The notes below the pieces were generated by a model. It was not told the origin of the DNA. It ran no database searches and was given only the letters and a program-made list of their open reading frames with translations. The translations under genes were made by a program, and so were the position numbers. This document shows, in pieces, positions 27,405 through 36,700 of a stretch of 41,603 bases of DNA. Source of the stretch: Cerasicoccus frondis (lineage in GTDB: Bacteria > Verrucomicrobiota > Verrucomicrobiia > Opitutales > Cerasicoccaceae); the NCBI GenBank assembly GCA_031296915.1, contig JAVDPC010000015.1:1-41603 (forward strand). Reading direction: 5' to 3'. Position 1 is the stretch's first letter. Every line of letters starts with the position of its first letter.

Positions 27405-28223
27405 CTACTCAATTTCAATCTTGGCCGGGTCGTAGCTGACTTTGGGGTAGCTCAGGTGGAGGTCTTCCAGGCAAGCGACGACGATGCGTGCGACGAGGAG
27501 ATTGCGCGCCCATTTCTTATTGGCCGGGATCAGATACCAGGGCGCATGTGGGTGGCTGGTCTTTTCGAAGACATCTTCGTAGGCCTTTTCATATTCGCCC
27601 CAGCGGCTGCGCGCCACTAGATCGGACGGGTCAAATTTCCAATTTTTCTCTGGACGGTCGAGGCGCGCCTGGAGGCGTTCCTTTTGAGCGACGCGGTCGA
27701 TGTGCAGGAAAAACTTGATGATGATGCAGCCTTCGTCGACGAGCAGTTGCTCAAAGTCATTGATGTGTCGGTAGCGCTTGCTCCAGATTTCCTTTGGGCG
27801 CAGGTTGTTCACACGCACGGCGAGGACATCTTCGTAATGGCTGCGGTCAAAAATGACGATTTCGCCGTTGGCGGGCGTATTGCGGTGCACGCGCCACAGG
27901 TAGTCGTGGGAGAGCTCATTGCTGGTTGGCTTGTCAAAGCTGGCCACGTCGACACCCTGCGGATTAACGCCGCGGAAGACGTTGCGAATCGTGCCGTTTT
28001 TGCCACTGGTGTCCATGCCCTGCAGGACGAAGAGCAGCTTCTTGGACTTGTCGACGAAAAACCGCTGCTGTAAATCGGCAAGCTTGGCGTTGAGCTCGGC
28101 GAGCTCTTCTTTGCCCTCGTTTTTATCCGTTGGGAGGTCGTCCCATGGGTCAGGAGAGACTTTCGACAAGTTGTCGTTCTGCCCCTTTTTGATCAAGTAA
28201 TGCTTAAAGTCTTTCAGTTCCAT
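27405..28223 (-). CDS. ppk2: Polyphosphate kinase 2 family protein
   Basis: A 272-residue single-domain PPK2. Walker A is 'GMDTSGKNGT' (about 69-78) and the Walker B/lid start is 'IVIFDRSHYEDVL' (Asp126, Arg127). 'SNELSHDYLWRVH' and 'RSRWGEYEKAYEDVF' are also family-typical. These enzymes move phosphate between polyphosphate and nucleoside mono- or diphosphates, acting in energy and nucleotide balance. Length and motif spacing match one-domain PPK2 enzymes; which class (ADP- or AMP-preferring) is unsure. It is separated from prmA by 259 bases and is probably transcribed alone. Confidence 0.93.
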   Translation of the reverse strand: MELKDFKHYLIKKGQNDNLSKVSPDPWDDLPTDKNEGKEELAELNAKLADLQQRFFVDKSKKLLFVLQGMDTSGKNGTIRNVFRGVNPQGVDVASFDKPTSNELSHDYLWRVHRNTPANGEIVIFDRSHYEDVLAVRVNNLRPKEIWSKRYRHINDFEQLLVDEGCIIIKFFLHIDRVAQKERLQARLDRPEKNWKFDPSDLVARSRWGEYEKAYEDVFEKTSHPHAPWYLIPANKKWARNLLVARIVVACLEDLHLSYPKVSYDPAKIEIE

Positions 28224-28482
28224 AGCCTTGCCCTAATCGCGTGGCAGGATTGTCGCGGCAAAGTGACGGAACGACAAGGAGATTCTCTCGCTAATACGTG
28301 AACATTACTTGTAAGCCTCGCGGAGTGGTGACTCTCAATACGCCGCCTTTTTCCGCCACGACCAATTCATCGTAGAATCCGCTAACTACGCTGCCAAGAT
28401 CGAGATGGCGATTTCCATGCCTTTGCCTTCTTCAGACGTAAGGCAAGTTTGATGGGCAACTGAATGCCTATCTAATCTTAAC
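28224..28482. other. Intergenic region with no convincing gene
   Basis: This 259-base spacer lies between prmA and ppk2, both on the minus strand, and should hold the ppk2 promoter. A stop-free minus-strand stretch (28291-28431, 47 codons) has no start codon near its beginning and may be a gene remnant or chance. No hairpin with a T-tract was seen. Confidence 0.3.
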
Positions 28483-29364
28483 TTACGCCGTAAAAATCGT
28501 CAGGTCGCACCATTCGCCGTCGACGCGGGAGTCGATCGTGACCTGCCCAAACTTCGCTTCGGCGAGCGGGGCAAATTTTGCACGGACGTCGTCGACTTCG
28601 ATGGCGAGGATGCCGCTCAGGGCGAGCACACCGCCAGGGGCGGTGGCTTCGATGAGCTGTTCGGCATAGATTTTCAGGACGTCGGCCTGGATGTTCGCGA
28701 GAATGATGTCGGCCTGCTTAGCAGCAAGCCCGTCTTCGAGTCCAGCGGCAACGAATTCCACGCTGTCATTGGGTAGCTCATTGAACGCGCGGTTCTCGAT
28801 GGAGACGCGGACGGCTTCCGGGTCACGATCGAAGGCGTAAACTTTTTCAAAGCCGAGCTTGGCCCCGGACATTGCGAGGATGCCGCTACCACAGCCGGCG
28901 TCGATTAGGAACTTGCCTGCAAAGTCGCCGTGCGCGTCGCGGTAGTCGAGCAGACGCTTGGCAATGAGGCGCGTGGTCTCGTGGCTGCCGGTGCCAAAGG
29001 CCATGCCAGCGTCGAGGAAGACTGCGGTTTCGCCGGCGGGCACAGTGTATTCATCGCGCATCCAAACGGGCACCCAGTGAAGGTCGCCGTAAGACCACGG
29101 GTCGATGAACGCCTTGTAAGCGTCCTGCCACTCCTGATCGTCAAACTCTCGCCAGTTGGGTTCGGTGGGGAGCTGTGGGAAGGCTTCACGCATTTCCGTG
29201 TATTCCTGTTCGGCCTGGACGCGGTCTTCGAAGAAGCCCTGAAGCTTCATTGGATCATTATCTTTGATCTGCAGTAGCGACCAGTTGGAGCGAACATATT
29301 CGCACAGGTAGGCTTCTAGTTCTTCGACTAGCTCGTTGGAGACGACACAGGAGACTTCGTGCAT
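28483..29364 (-). CDS. prmA: Ribosomal protein L11 methyltransferase
   Basis: A 293-residue class I SAM-dependent methyltransferase. 'GMAFGTGSHETTRL' and the SAM-binding loop 'LIDAGCGSGILAMSGAKLG' are PrmA signatures. 'DIILANIQADVL' corresponds to the catalytic-loop 'NI' motif. The N-terminal ~100 residues form the L11-recognition domain. It methylates lysines and the N-terminus of ribosomal protein L11 and is not usually essential. It is the last gene of the grpE-dnaJ-rfaE2-purN-prmA unit; the 52-base gap to purN contains two tandem copies of the dispersed palindrome. Confidence 0.94.
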   Translation of the reverse strand: MHEVSCVVSNELVEELEAYLCEYVRSNWSLLQIKDNDPMKLQGFFEDRVQAEQEYTEMREAFPQLPTEPNWREFDDQEWQDAYKAFIDPWSYGDLHWVPVWMRDEYTVPAGETAVFLDAGMAFGTGSHETTRLIAKRLLDYRDAHGDFAGKFLIDAGCGSGILAMSGAKLGFEKVYAFDRDPEAVRVSIENRAFNELPNDSVEFVAAGLEDGLAAKQADIILANIQADVLKIYAEQLIEATAPGGVLALSGILAIEVDDVRAKFAPLAEAKFGQVTIDSRVDGEWCDLTIFTA

Positions 29365-29382
29365 GGCGTGCGGTGGGTAAAT

Positions 29383-29417
29383 GCTTTGCGGTAGAAAGTT
29401 ACTTTGCGGGACAAAGT
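29383..29417. repeat. Two tandem dispersed palindromes between purN and prmA
   Basis: A degenerate copy GCTTTGC-GGT-AGAAAGT (29383-29399) is followed, one base later, by ACTTTGC-GGG-ACAAAGT (29401-29417, one arm mismatch). The second touches the purN stop codon, as the palindrome touches stop codons at 7651 and 16409. Confidence 0.65.
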
Positions 29418-30013
29418 TAAATGCGGCCGCTGAGCGCGGCTTCTTCGGAGAGTTTGCGGATCACGGCAGGTAGTAGCGCGTGTTCGGCTTGGTGGACGCG
29501 CTGTTCGACGTCCGCCAGTTTGTCTTCCGGATAAATCGGCACCTTGGCCTGCTGGATGATTTCGCCGCCGTCGACCTCGTCGTTCACCCAATGAACGGTG
29601 CAGCCGGTTTCGCTGACGCCTGCCTCGTAGGCCTGTTTGATGGAGTTCAAACCGGGGAATGCGGGCAGCAGGCTGGGGTGCAGGTTAATAATGCGGCCTT
29701 CGAACGCCTTGAGCAGCGGTGTCTTCAACACGCGCATGAAGCCGGCCAGGACCACGAGGTCCGGCGAGATGCTGTCGATGGCGTGCGCCCAGTGTTCCTC
29801 GGCTTCGGGCGTAAATTTCGTTTTGTAGGGACCAGGGTCGAGGTAAATGCTGGGGGTGTCGAACTGAGGCCCCAGCTTGAGGATGCGCGCATGCGGCTGG
29901 TCGGAAAAGATCCCGAGCACGTGAGACGGCCCCAGGCGTCCTTCCTCCTGGGCGCGTAGAATCGCCTCGGCATTACTGCCGCGACCAGAACCTAAAATGG
30001 CAACGCGATACAT
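29417..30013 (-). CDS. purN: Phosphoribosylglycinamide formyltransferase 1
   Basis: A 198-residue GAR transformylase. It moves the formyl group from 10-formyltetrahydrofolate to GAR in purine synthesis. Motifs are the phosphate loop 'LGSGRGSNAEAI' and the catalytic Asn110 and His112 in 'IINLHPSLLPAFPG'. Asp148 lies in 'HWVNDEVDGG', equivalent to Asn106, His108 and Asp144 of the E. coli enzyme. Cytoplasmic and of normal length. It is 18 bases from rfaE2 in the same operon. No other purine gene is adjacent; xpt lies about 8 kb away and is unlinked. Confidence 0.95.
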   Translation of the reverse strand: MYRVAILGSGRGSNAEAILRAQEEGRLGPSHVLGIFSDQPHARILKLGPQFDTPSIYLDPGPYKTKFTPEAEEHWAHAIDSISPDLVVLAGFMRVLKTPLLKAFEGRIINLHPSLLPAFPGLNSIKQAYEAGVSETGCTVHWVNDEVDGGEIIQQAKVPIYPEDKLADVEQRVHQAEHALLPAVIRKLSEEAALSGRI

Positions 30014-30031
30014 AAGAAATAAAAGTAAGAG

Positions 30032-30541
30032 CTAGAAAGTCTTAGCCGCTGCGCTGATCTTGGCAATCAAAGACGTCGTACTGTAGCCTTGGAGAAATGG
30101 CATGAACTGGATGTCTGCGCCGCAGGCCTCCAGTGCGCCGCGTTCTTCCGGATTGAGCGTCTCCAACGTGTAGTCGCCAGCCTTGGCGTAAACGTCGGGT
30201 TTCAGCGCTTCGATCTCGGCAGTCAGGCGTGGCGTGCCGAAGGTGACCAGCGTGTCGATAAAGTCCAAGCGGCCGAGCAAGTAAGCACGCTCGAGCTCGC
30301 TTTGAACGGGGCGGGTTTCGCCCTTGAGCGCCTTCACACTGATGTCAGAGTTGATCGCAATGAACAGTGCGTCGCCGAGCTTGGCGGCCTCGCTGAGGAA
30401 GTAAACATGGCCCGTGTGCAGCAGGTCGAAGCAACCGTTGGTCAGGACGACCCGTTTGCCCTCGGCGCGCAGCGTTTCGCGGCGGGAGACCGCATCACTT
30501 AGGCTGAGCAATCGGGGGTTGGGCAGGTCGTTGACGTTCAT
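30032..30541 (-). CDS. rfaE2: D-glycero-beta-D-manno-heptose 1-phosphate adenylyltransferase
   Basis: A 169-residue nucleotidyltransferase matching the C-terminal half of HldE (RfaE). '[17 protein letters not shown]' contains the HxGH signature (His42, His45), and '[11 protein letters not shown]' is the STT motif near the C-terminus. It activates heptose 1-phosphate with ATP to make ADP-heptose for the lipopolysaccharide inner core. The kinase half is absent, so it must be encoded separately. Its ATG overlaps the dnaJ stop (ATGA), indicating translational coupling. It supports a Gram-negative envelope with heptose-containing LPS. Confidence 0.92.
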   Translation of the reverse strand: MNVNDLPNPRLLSLSDAVSRRETLRAEGKRVVLTNGCFDLLHTGHVYFLSEAAKLGDALFIAINSDISVKALKGETRPVQSELERAYLLGRLDFIDTLVTFGTPRLTAEIEALKPDVYAKAGDYTLETLNPEERGALEACGADIQFMPFLQGYSTTSLIAKISAAAKTF

Positions 30542-31677
30542 TCAAACCACTTTTTGGCTTTGTCGAAGAAGGACTTTTCTACTGGCTCGTCGGCGTCGCC
30601 GCAGACTTCGGCAAAGTTCTCGAGCGCCTCCTTTTCGTCGCCGGACAACTTCTTGGGCACCTCGATTTCCACGCGGACAATTTGGTCGCCCGTGTGGTTG
30701 CCACGTAGGGCGGGCATGCCCTTGCCGCGCAGGCGGAACTTGGTTCCCCCTTGCGTGCCGGACGGAATCTTCAGCGAGGCGCGTCCGGAAAGGGTGGGCA
30801 CTTCGATGGAGCCGCCCAGCGCCGCCAGCGTAAACTTGATGGGGATGACGCAATATAAGTCGTCGCCCTGGCGCTCGAAAATCTCGTGCTCCTTGATATG
30901 CAGGGTCACGTAAAGGTCGCCGTAAGGCCCACCCTGGGCGCCAGCATTGCCATTGCCGCGCGAACGCAAGCGCGAACCAGTGTCGACGCCGGGGGGGATG
31001 TTGAGCTTCACCTTGTGCGTGGCGACCTGGACGCCGTGCCCACGGCACTCCTCGCAAGGCTTGTCGACGGTTGTGCCTTCCCCATGACAGGTGGGGCAGG
31101 GTTGGCGAACTTGGAAAAAGCCGCGTGAGCTGATCACTTGGCCAACGCCGCCGCAAGTTGAGCATTTGACGCGTTGGCTGCCGGCCGCTGCGCCAGAGCC
31201 TTGGCAGGGGTTACAAGTCTCGTGGCGTCGGTAGGAAATTTCCTTGGTGCAGCCTTCGGCTGCTTCCTCAAGCGTGATTTCGAGGTCATCGCCGAGGTTC
31301 TCCCCTTGGCTGGGGCCGCCACGCTGACCGCCGCCACCGCCGAAAAATTCTTCGAAGATGCCGCCGCCACCGCCGCCGCCTTGCTGGCCAAAGAACTCAC
31401 GGAATACGTCAAACGGATCGTGGAATCCGCCGCCGCCGCCACCGGCTCCTGCGCCTTGAAAGGCGGCGTGGCCATAACGGTCGTAGGCGGCGCGCTTGTC
31501 CGGGTCTTTGAGCGCCTCGTAGGCCTCGGAGACCTCCTTAAACTTTTCTTCAGCCTCGGGATTGTCGGGGTTTTTGTCCGGGTGATACTTCACGGCCATC
31601 TTGCGATAGGCCTTCTTGATCTCCGCGGCGTCCGCATCCCGGCTGACGCCGAGCAATTCGTAATAATCGGCTGGCAT
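30538..31677 (-). CDS. dnaJ: Chaperone DnaJ
   Basis: A 379-residue type I J-protein. The J domain (1-70) has 'HPD' at 32-34. A long Gly/Phe region with extended Gly runs (about 76-135) follows. The zinc domain has four CxxCxGxG repeats ('CNPCQGSG', 'CSTCGGVG', 'CPTCHGEG', 'CEECRGHG'). The C-terminal substrate-binding domains end at 'KAKKWFE'. It delivers unfolded proteins to DnaK and stimulates its ATPase. It lies three bases after grpE. dnaK is not in the window. The minus-strand Gly codons make a strongly G/C-repetitive tract at about 31330-31460. Confidence 0.96.
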   Translation of the reverse strand: MPADYYELLGVSRDADAAEIKKAYRKMAVKYHPDKNPDNPEAEEKFKEVSEAYEALKDPDKRAAYDRYGHAAFQGAGAGGGGGGFHDPFDVFREFFGQQGGGGGGGIFEEFFGGGGGQRGGPSQGENLGDDLEITLEEAAEGCTKEISYRRHETCNPCQGSGAAAGSQRVKCSTCGGVGQVISSRGFFQVRQPCPTCHGEGTTVDKPCEECRGHGVQVATHKVKLNIPPGVDTGSRLRSRGNGNAGAQGGPYGDLYVTLHIKEHEIFERQGDDLYCVIPIKFTLAALGGSIEVPTLSGRASLKIPSGTQGGTKFRLRGKGMPALRGNHTGDQIVRVEIEVPKKLSGDEKEALENFAEVCGDADEPVEKSFFDKAKKWFE

Positions 31678-31680
31678 TGC

Positions 31681-32289
31681 TTAGGCGTCTTCCTGGGTTT
31701 CGGTGGACGCCTCGGCTGGGCCGGAGGACACCACTACTGACGCCGGGCGCAGCAGGCGGTCGTTAAGCTGATAGCCGCTGCGCATCACTTTGATGATGTG
31801 GTGATCGGCAATCGTGTCGCTCGCCTCGTGGCCCACAGCCTCGTGCTGGTGGTGGTCAAACTCGTCGCCGGGCTTGGGCGCCACCTGAGTGAGGCCGCGC
31901 TGCTCCAGAATCTGGTTGATCTGGGTGACGATGAACTCGAAGCCCTTGGCGACGTCGGCGCCGCTCTGTGCCTTGGCCGCGTGGTCGAGGCCAATTTGGA
32001 AATTGTCCAATGCGGGCAGTAGGTCTTCGATGACGCCAGACTCGACATTCTTGCGCAGATCGTCCTTTTCGCGGGCGACGCGGCGACGGTAGTTGTCGAG
32101 GTCGGCCACGGCGCGCAGGGTCTTGTCCTTCTGCGCCTGAAGGTCGGCCTGCAGTTGCTCGATTTGGACAAGCAGGGCGCTTACGCCGTCGTCTTCCGTG
32201 GGTTCGGCGGCCTCGCTGGCTTCGGCCGTTGTTTCCTCGGAGTTGACGGGTTCTTCTTCGTTGACTGGTCTTTCGGTCTCGCTGCTCAT
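31681..32289 (-). CDS. grpE: Nucleotide exchange factor GrpE
   Basis: A 202-residue GrpE. The N-terminal ~40 residues are acidic and disordered (many Glu, Thr). A long coiled coil ('LQADLQAQKDKTLRAVADLD') and the compact beta-domain with 'DEFDHHQHEAVGHEAS' and 'GYQLNDRLLRPASVVVSSG' follow. It releases ADP from DnaK. It is the first gene of the operon with dnaJ. No CIRCE element or clear heat-shock promoter was seen upstream. Confidence 0.95.
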   Translation of the reverse strand: MSSETERPVNEEEPVNSEETTAEASEAAEPTEDDGVSALLVQIEQLQADLQAQKDKTLRAVADLDNYRRRVAREKDDLRKNVESGVIEDLLPALDNFQIGLDHAAKAQSGADVAKGFEFIVTQINQILEQRGLTQVAPKPGDEFDHHQHEAVGHEASDTIADHHIIKVMRSGYQLNDRLLRPASVVVSSGPAEASTETQEDA

Positions 32290-32623
32290 GGCTGGAAAAT
32301 TGGAAAACCGCCTAATTTAACCGAAAACCCCATAAATCAAAGGACTTTTTTGCTTCTGCGGAAAAAAGCGTGAAGTGGAGCGCTTGCGGAGTTTCACCTG
32401 AAATTCAGTCTGGAATGCCAGGATTTACTCAGTTGCCACCGTGTATGTCTGCTTGGCTCATACAGATGGGAATACTGAGGGCGGTGGGAAAGGAGATCAT
32501 CAAGGGTGGTATTCTCGCTCCTACGAGGGGCGATAAATTGAATAGCTCAGTTACTTGAAGCCAGCAGATTTCTCAGATTTCATCGATTCAACAGAGAGTC
32601 CTGACCAGTGACGCCGGTGTTGG
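32290..32623. other. Intergenic region upstream of grpE
   Basis: This 334-base spacer lies between the zinc peptidase gene and grpE, both on the minus strand. It should contain the grpE promoter. An inverted repeat CTTTTTT (32345-32351) / AAAAAAG (32362-32368) sits about 55 bases upstream of grpE. The minus strand offers TTGATT and TAAATT 15 bases apart as a weak promoter candidate. No CIRCE (TTAGCACTC-N9-GAGTGCTAA) is present. A 62-codon plus-strand frame at 32370-32558 resembles no known protein and is not called. Confidence 0.4.
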
Positions 32624-33295
32624 TTACTCGCGAGAGAGGGCGAAGAGGTAAAGTAGGTTGGCGAGGCTGCTGACGAAGGCGGCGACGTAGGTGAGGCCAG
32701 CGGCGTTGAGCGTCTTGACCACGCCGGGCATTTCATCTTGACCCACTATGCCGAGCTGGCCGAGCTGCACGCGGGCGCGTTTGCTGGCGTCGAATTCCAC
32801 GGGCAGCGTCACGAGCTGGAAGACGGTGAGGATCGCGTAGCATAGAACGCCGATCTTAATTAAGGTCATGCCGAATGCTCCGAAGAAAAGGCCGCCGATC
32901 ATGACAAAAGGCAAAAGCTGCGAGGCCAGCATAGTCATCGGGATAAGACTCATCCGAGTTTGAAGCGGCTTGTAGCCGACCTTGTGCTGGATCGCGTGGC
33001 CAGCTTCGTGCGCGGCAACGCCGACGGCGGCGAGGCTGTAGCCGCGATAGTTTTCGCGGGAGAGGGCCAGGCGCTTGTTGGTCGGATCGTAATGGTCGGT
33101 CAGGTGGCCGGGGACTTCGACGATTTCCACGTCGTAAATGCCGGCATTGCGCATGACGGCGTCCGCCGCTTCGCGTCCGGATATGCGGCTGCGTGTTGGC
33201 ACGCGCTTCCATTGGTTGTAGGCGCTGCTGACTTTGTGCTGGGCCCAAAAGCCCAGGATCATGGTCGGTACGATTAGAAGTATAAAGAGTCCCAT
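32624..33295 (-). CDS. YugP-type membrane zinc metallopeptidase
   Basis: A 223-residue protein of the YugP (DUF-type neutral zinc peptidase) family. An N-terminal membrane helix 'LFILLIVPTMILGF' leads into a soluble part with the zinc motif 'HEAGH' (His96, Glu97, His100), then further hydrophobic segments near 105-160 and at the C-terminus. 'LPVEFDASKRA' after the second helix is also typical. The ATG at 33295 is chosen because it begins right at the membrane helix; upstream extension to 33481 adds a low-complexity segment unlike the family. Natural substrates are unknown. It stands alone, divergent from the subtilase gene. Confidence 0.88.
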   Translation of the reverse strand: MGLFILLIVPTMILGFWAQHKVSSAYNQWKRVPTRSRISGREAADAVMRNAGIYDVEIVEVPGHLTDHYDPTNKRLALSRENYRGYSLAAVGVAAHEAGHAIQHKVGYKPLQTRMSLIPMTMLASQLLPFVMIGGLFFGAFGMTLIKIGVLCYAILTVFQLVTLPVEFDASKRARVQLGQLGIVGQDEMPGVVKTLNAAGLTYVAAFVSSLANLLYLFALSRE

Positions 33296-33732
33296 GGTGT
33301 GTTGTTGGTTTGGAAAGGTATTAGCAGGGATGGTTCCAGCTATTCGGTAGGGGCACCATTGCCGCCTAAGGCTTGATTGCAAGCGACTTCGGCCGATTTT
33401 CGGCGCCGCTGTGCGCGCTGGCGCAGCCGGGTCATTGGTTTCAAAATGACCCACCAGTGCGCCAAATTGTTCCACTGGCATACAGGAGTGATTGAGCTGA
33501 CACAGCGAACGCGCATTCCGCCAGTCATGCGCTTTATGTTAAGCGCTTAGTTGTTTGTCGGTCCAAAATATATGTGGCAAGAGCAACGTGTCATACACGC
33601 AGAGCCCATTGCTGGTTCTTAAAAAATCCCCTAAATCCCCAGTATATCATAAATTCAATCGGCGCCCTGTCCGCAGTTGTTGGGCGGCTGGATTGTCAGG
33701 TTGATTGCTGTCCCCCAATAATCATCAAAGCC
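33296..33732. other. 437-base divergent region with clustered hairpins
   Basis: This spacer separates the YugP-type peptidase and the secreted subtilase, both reading outward. Three hairpins lie side by side. 33408-33427 is GC-rich with one bulge. 33429-33452 has a perfect 8-base-pair stem GGGTCATT/AATGACCC. 33454-33478 pairs CCAGTG with CACTGG. A perfect 10-base palindrome TAAGCGCTTA lies at 33540-33549. They could form a structured leader for the peptidase mRNA. No known riboswitch or RNA family was recognised. Confidence 0.4.
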
Positions 33733-36700
33733 ATGAAGTATACTATTCCTACTCGATTAGGTCTATGCAGCTTACTTGTAAGCTTACTGTCGGTTACCTC
33801 AGTCAACGCCCAGCAGATGGAAGAGCCTGAGGCTTGTAGCCATAATGTCATTGTTAAATATAAGGCTGAGTCCAAAACGAAGGCCAAAAACGTTCGAACT
33901 CGCGTTGGCTCGCATGCCTCGAAAGAGCTATCGCATCGACTGGGCATCGAGTTGGTGGCAATTCCGGCGGGCATGACTCGCGGTGAATGCCTCGCCCGAC
34001 TCAATGAAGACCCGGATGTTGAATACGCTGAGCCTGATTACTATATCCAGAGTCTGGCTACACCTGCAGACCCCTTTTTTGCTTCTGGCGAACTCTGGGG
34101 GCTGCACAATGCGGGTCAGACCATCGAAGGTAGTGTTGGCGTACTCGATGCAGACATTGATGCGCCCGAGGCTTGGGATATCCGGACCTCCGCAGCCAGC
34201 GTGATTGTCGCAGTCACCGATAGCGGGATTAACTACAACCACCTCGATCTGCTGAATAACTTGTGGGTTAATCCAGGTGAGATCGCTGGCAACGGCATAG
34301 ACGATGATGGCAACGGCTACATCGATGATGTGCACGGCATTGATATTTTTGAAGACTCCGCGACGTCGAAGGGCGGCGATCCTTGGGACGAGAATAGGCA
34401 TGGATCACACGTGTCGGGCACCATTGGCGCTTCTGGCGACAATGGGGTCGGCGTCCTCGGTGTCGCCTGGGAAGTTCAGCTCATGGCCCCCAAGATGTTG
34501 AATGCGGGCGGCGGCGGCACAATCTCCGGAGCGATCGAAGCCATCGACTACGCACGTGAAATGGGCGCTCATGTTATCAATGCCAGTTGGGGTTATGTCG
34601 GGGCGCCTTCCGCCGCACTTTACGATGCGATCGCCAAGTGCAATGATGCGGGCATTGTATTCGTTGCGGCTGCAGGCAATGACGATGCGAATAACGATAG
34701 CGGGAGCAATAAACAGTATCCGGCCTCCTACGATCTGCCCAATGTCATTTCTGTCGCCGCGGGCACAAACGATGGCTTGAAGGCGTCTTTCTCGTCCTAC
34801 GGGAAGAGCGCGGTCGATCTTTTTGCGCCGGGGAAAAGCATCCTTTCGACCAGCAAGGGAGGCGCGACTGCGTATGAATACCTCAATGGCACGTCGATGG
34901 CGACGCCTCACGTAACGGGAGCCATCGCGCTCGTAAAGGCGCACTATCCGGATGAGGACACGTTTACCGCCGCGAACCGGGTGCTGAACAGTGTGGAATA
35001 CGTTGCTGAGTTTGCTCCATACTGCGACCGGGAAGGCCGTCTCAATTTATACAACGCCCTGACCACAACGGAAACGGGTCCCCGCAATGATGATTTTGAA
35101 AACGCCATCGCCATCGGGAAGACGCCTGGATTTGCATTAAGAGGCATCACCTCTGGCGCGTCACGGGAAGCTAATGAGCCGGCCCATTTGGGGCAAGCCT
35201 CTGGCCGTTCAGTTTGGTATACCTGGAAATCCCCTGCCTCGGCTGCAACGTTTTTGAATACGGCTGGCAGCAGCATTGACACCACAGTCAGCCTGTATGT
35301 GGGCGATACTCTGGGAGCCTTGACGCTCGTTGCCTCGAACGACAATGCCAGTGGGAGTGATCTGACCAGCGCGCTTTCGTTCATCGCGTCGGCCAACGAA
35401 ACTTACTACATCGCCATCGACGCAAATAACAGCGAGAGCGGCGCGTTCAGACTCGAAGTCGGCCAGCCGCCCGCAAACGATGATTTTGCGGATCGCCTCG
35501 TTCTCTCGGGTGCGAGCATTCAGGAAGTTGGCTACAACAATGCGGCCAGCGCCGAAGCGGACGAACCATCGCATTATGGCGCTGCGAGTCGATCCATCTG
35601 GTATAGCTGGACTGCGCCAGCGAACGGCAGCTACCTGATCAGCACTGATGGATCGAGCTTTGATACCGTCTTGGCGGTTTACCAAGGCGATGCCCTGGAC
35701 TCATTGGCGAAGATCGTTTACAGCGACGACATCTATGCAGGGCAGACCTTGGAAAGCCAATTGCTCCTTGCGGCAACTGCCGGTGAAACCTATCAGATCG
35801 CCGTTGATGGCTCTGATAGCCTGCAGTATGGAACGGTGAAGTTCAAGATCGAGCAAGCTTCGGCCAGTGCGTGGGTTCCAGCTTTCGTTCAGCTCGCGGA
35901 GAGCAAAGGCAGTTTCAGTTATGACGCCGCTACGGGCGAGCTGGCGATTACCTCAACGGGAGGCAACATCAGCAACGAGTCAGATGATGGCTACGACATT
36001 TTCTACGTTCTCGGCCAAGCCTTTTCCGGCGATAGCCAATTGATCGTCAATGTTGCCGACATCGTCAACACGGGCAGCTACGAAGGCAGCGCCGGCATTG
36101 TGATGAGAGATGGGCTGGACGCCAGTAGCGCCTCTCTGGCGATCGCTGTTCGCAAGGAAAATGATGATGGCCTGTATTACATCAGCAGCATGGCGCGCCA
36201 GGTGGAGGGCGATCCGGTCATTGCTAATGAGCGCAACTCTGCGATTGCCGGACCACCAGTGTTGCTGCGTTTAACCAAAATTGGCGCTGTCGTGTCAGGG
36301 CACTATTCGGAGGACAATGGCAACCGCTGGAAATCGATTGGTCCGGATATCATGCTCGATACCGCCACCCAGTCCGTTGCTGGCGTCATGGCGCTTGGCA
36401 ACCATCGGAAAAACGAGGTGACCGCAACCTTCGACAGCATTCAACTGACTTCCACCAACGATGGCGCGGATACGCCAATACCGTTGATTGCCGGCTCGGT
36501 TCTGCTGCATGGCTCAATTGGCGACTTTGAAATGCCCACTGCGGTTAGCTACGGCGATACGCCGTCGACAACGCCGGTGGGAGTTGAGTGCCGCATATTG
36601 CCCTCGGATACGGTCGACCTGGTCATTGCTTTTGACCGCCCCATTGCCTCTGCTGACGCCAGTGTGATGGGAGGCGTTGCCGCGATCAGCGCGCCCCCCA

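Noticed and set aside
28291..28431. 47-codon stop-free minus-strand stretch between prmA and ppk2
   Set aside because: No start codon near its beginning and no recognised family; may be a decayed gene, but a stretch this short can be chance.
29393..29416. Possible terminator at the purN-prmA junction
   Set aside because: The pairing comes from the dispersed palindrome, there is no T-tract, and the neighbouring genes appear to be one operon.
31330..31460. GCC/CCG-rich repetitive tract
   Set aside because: It encodes the Gly-rich G/F region of DnaJ, so no separate repeat element is needed to explain it.
32370..32558. 62-codon plus-strand open frame upstream of grpE
   Set aside because: No ribosome-binding site, no recognisable domain, and it lies in the expected grpE promoter region.
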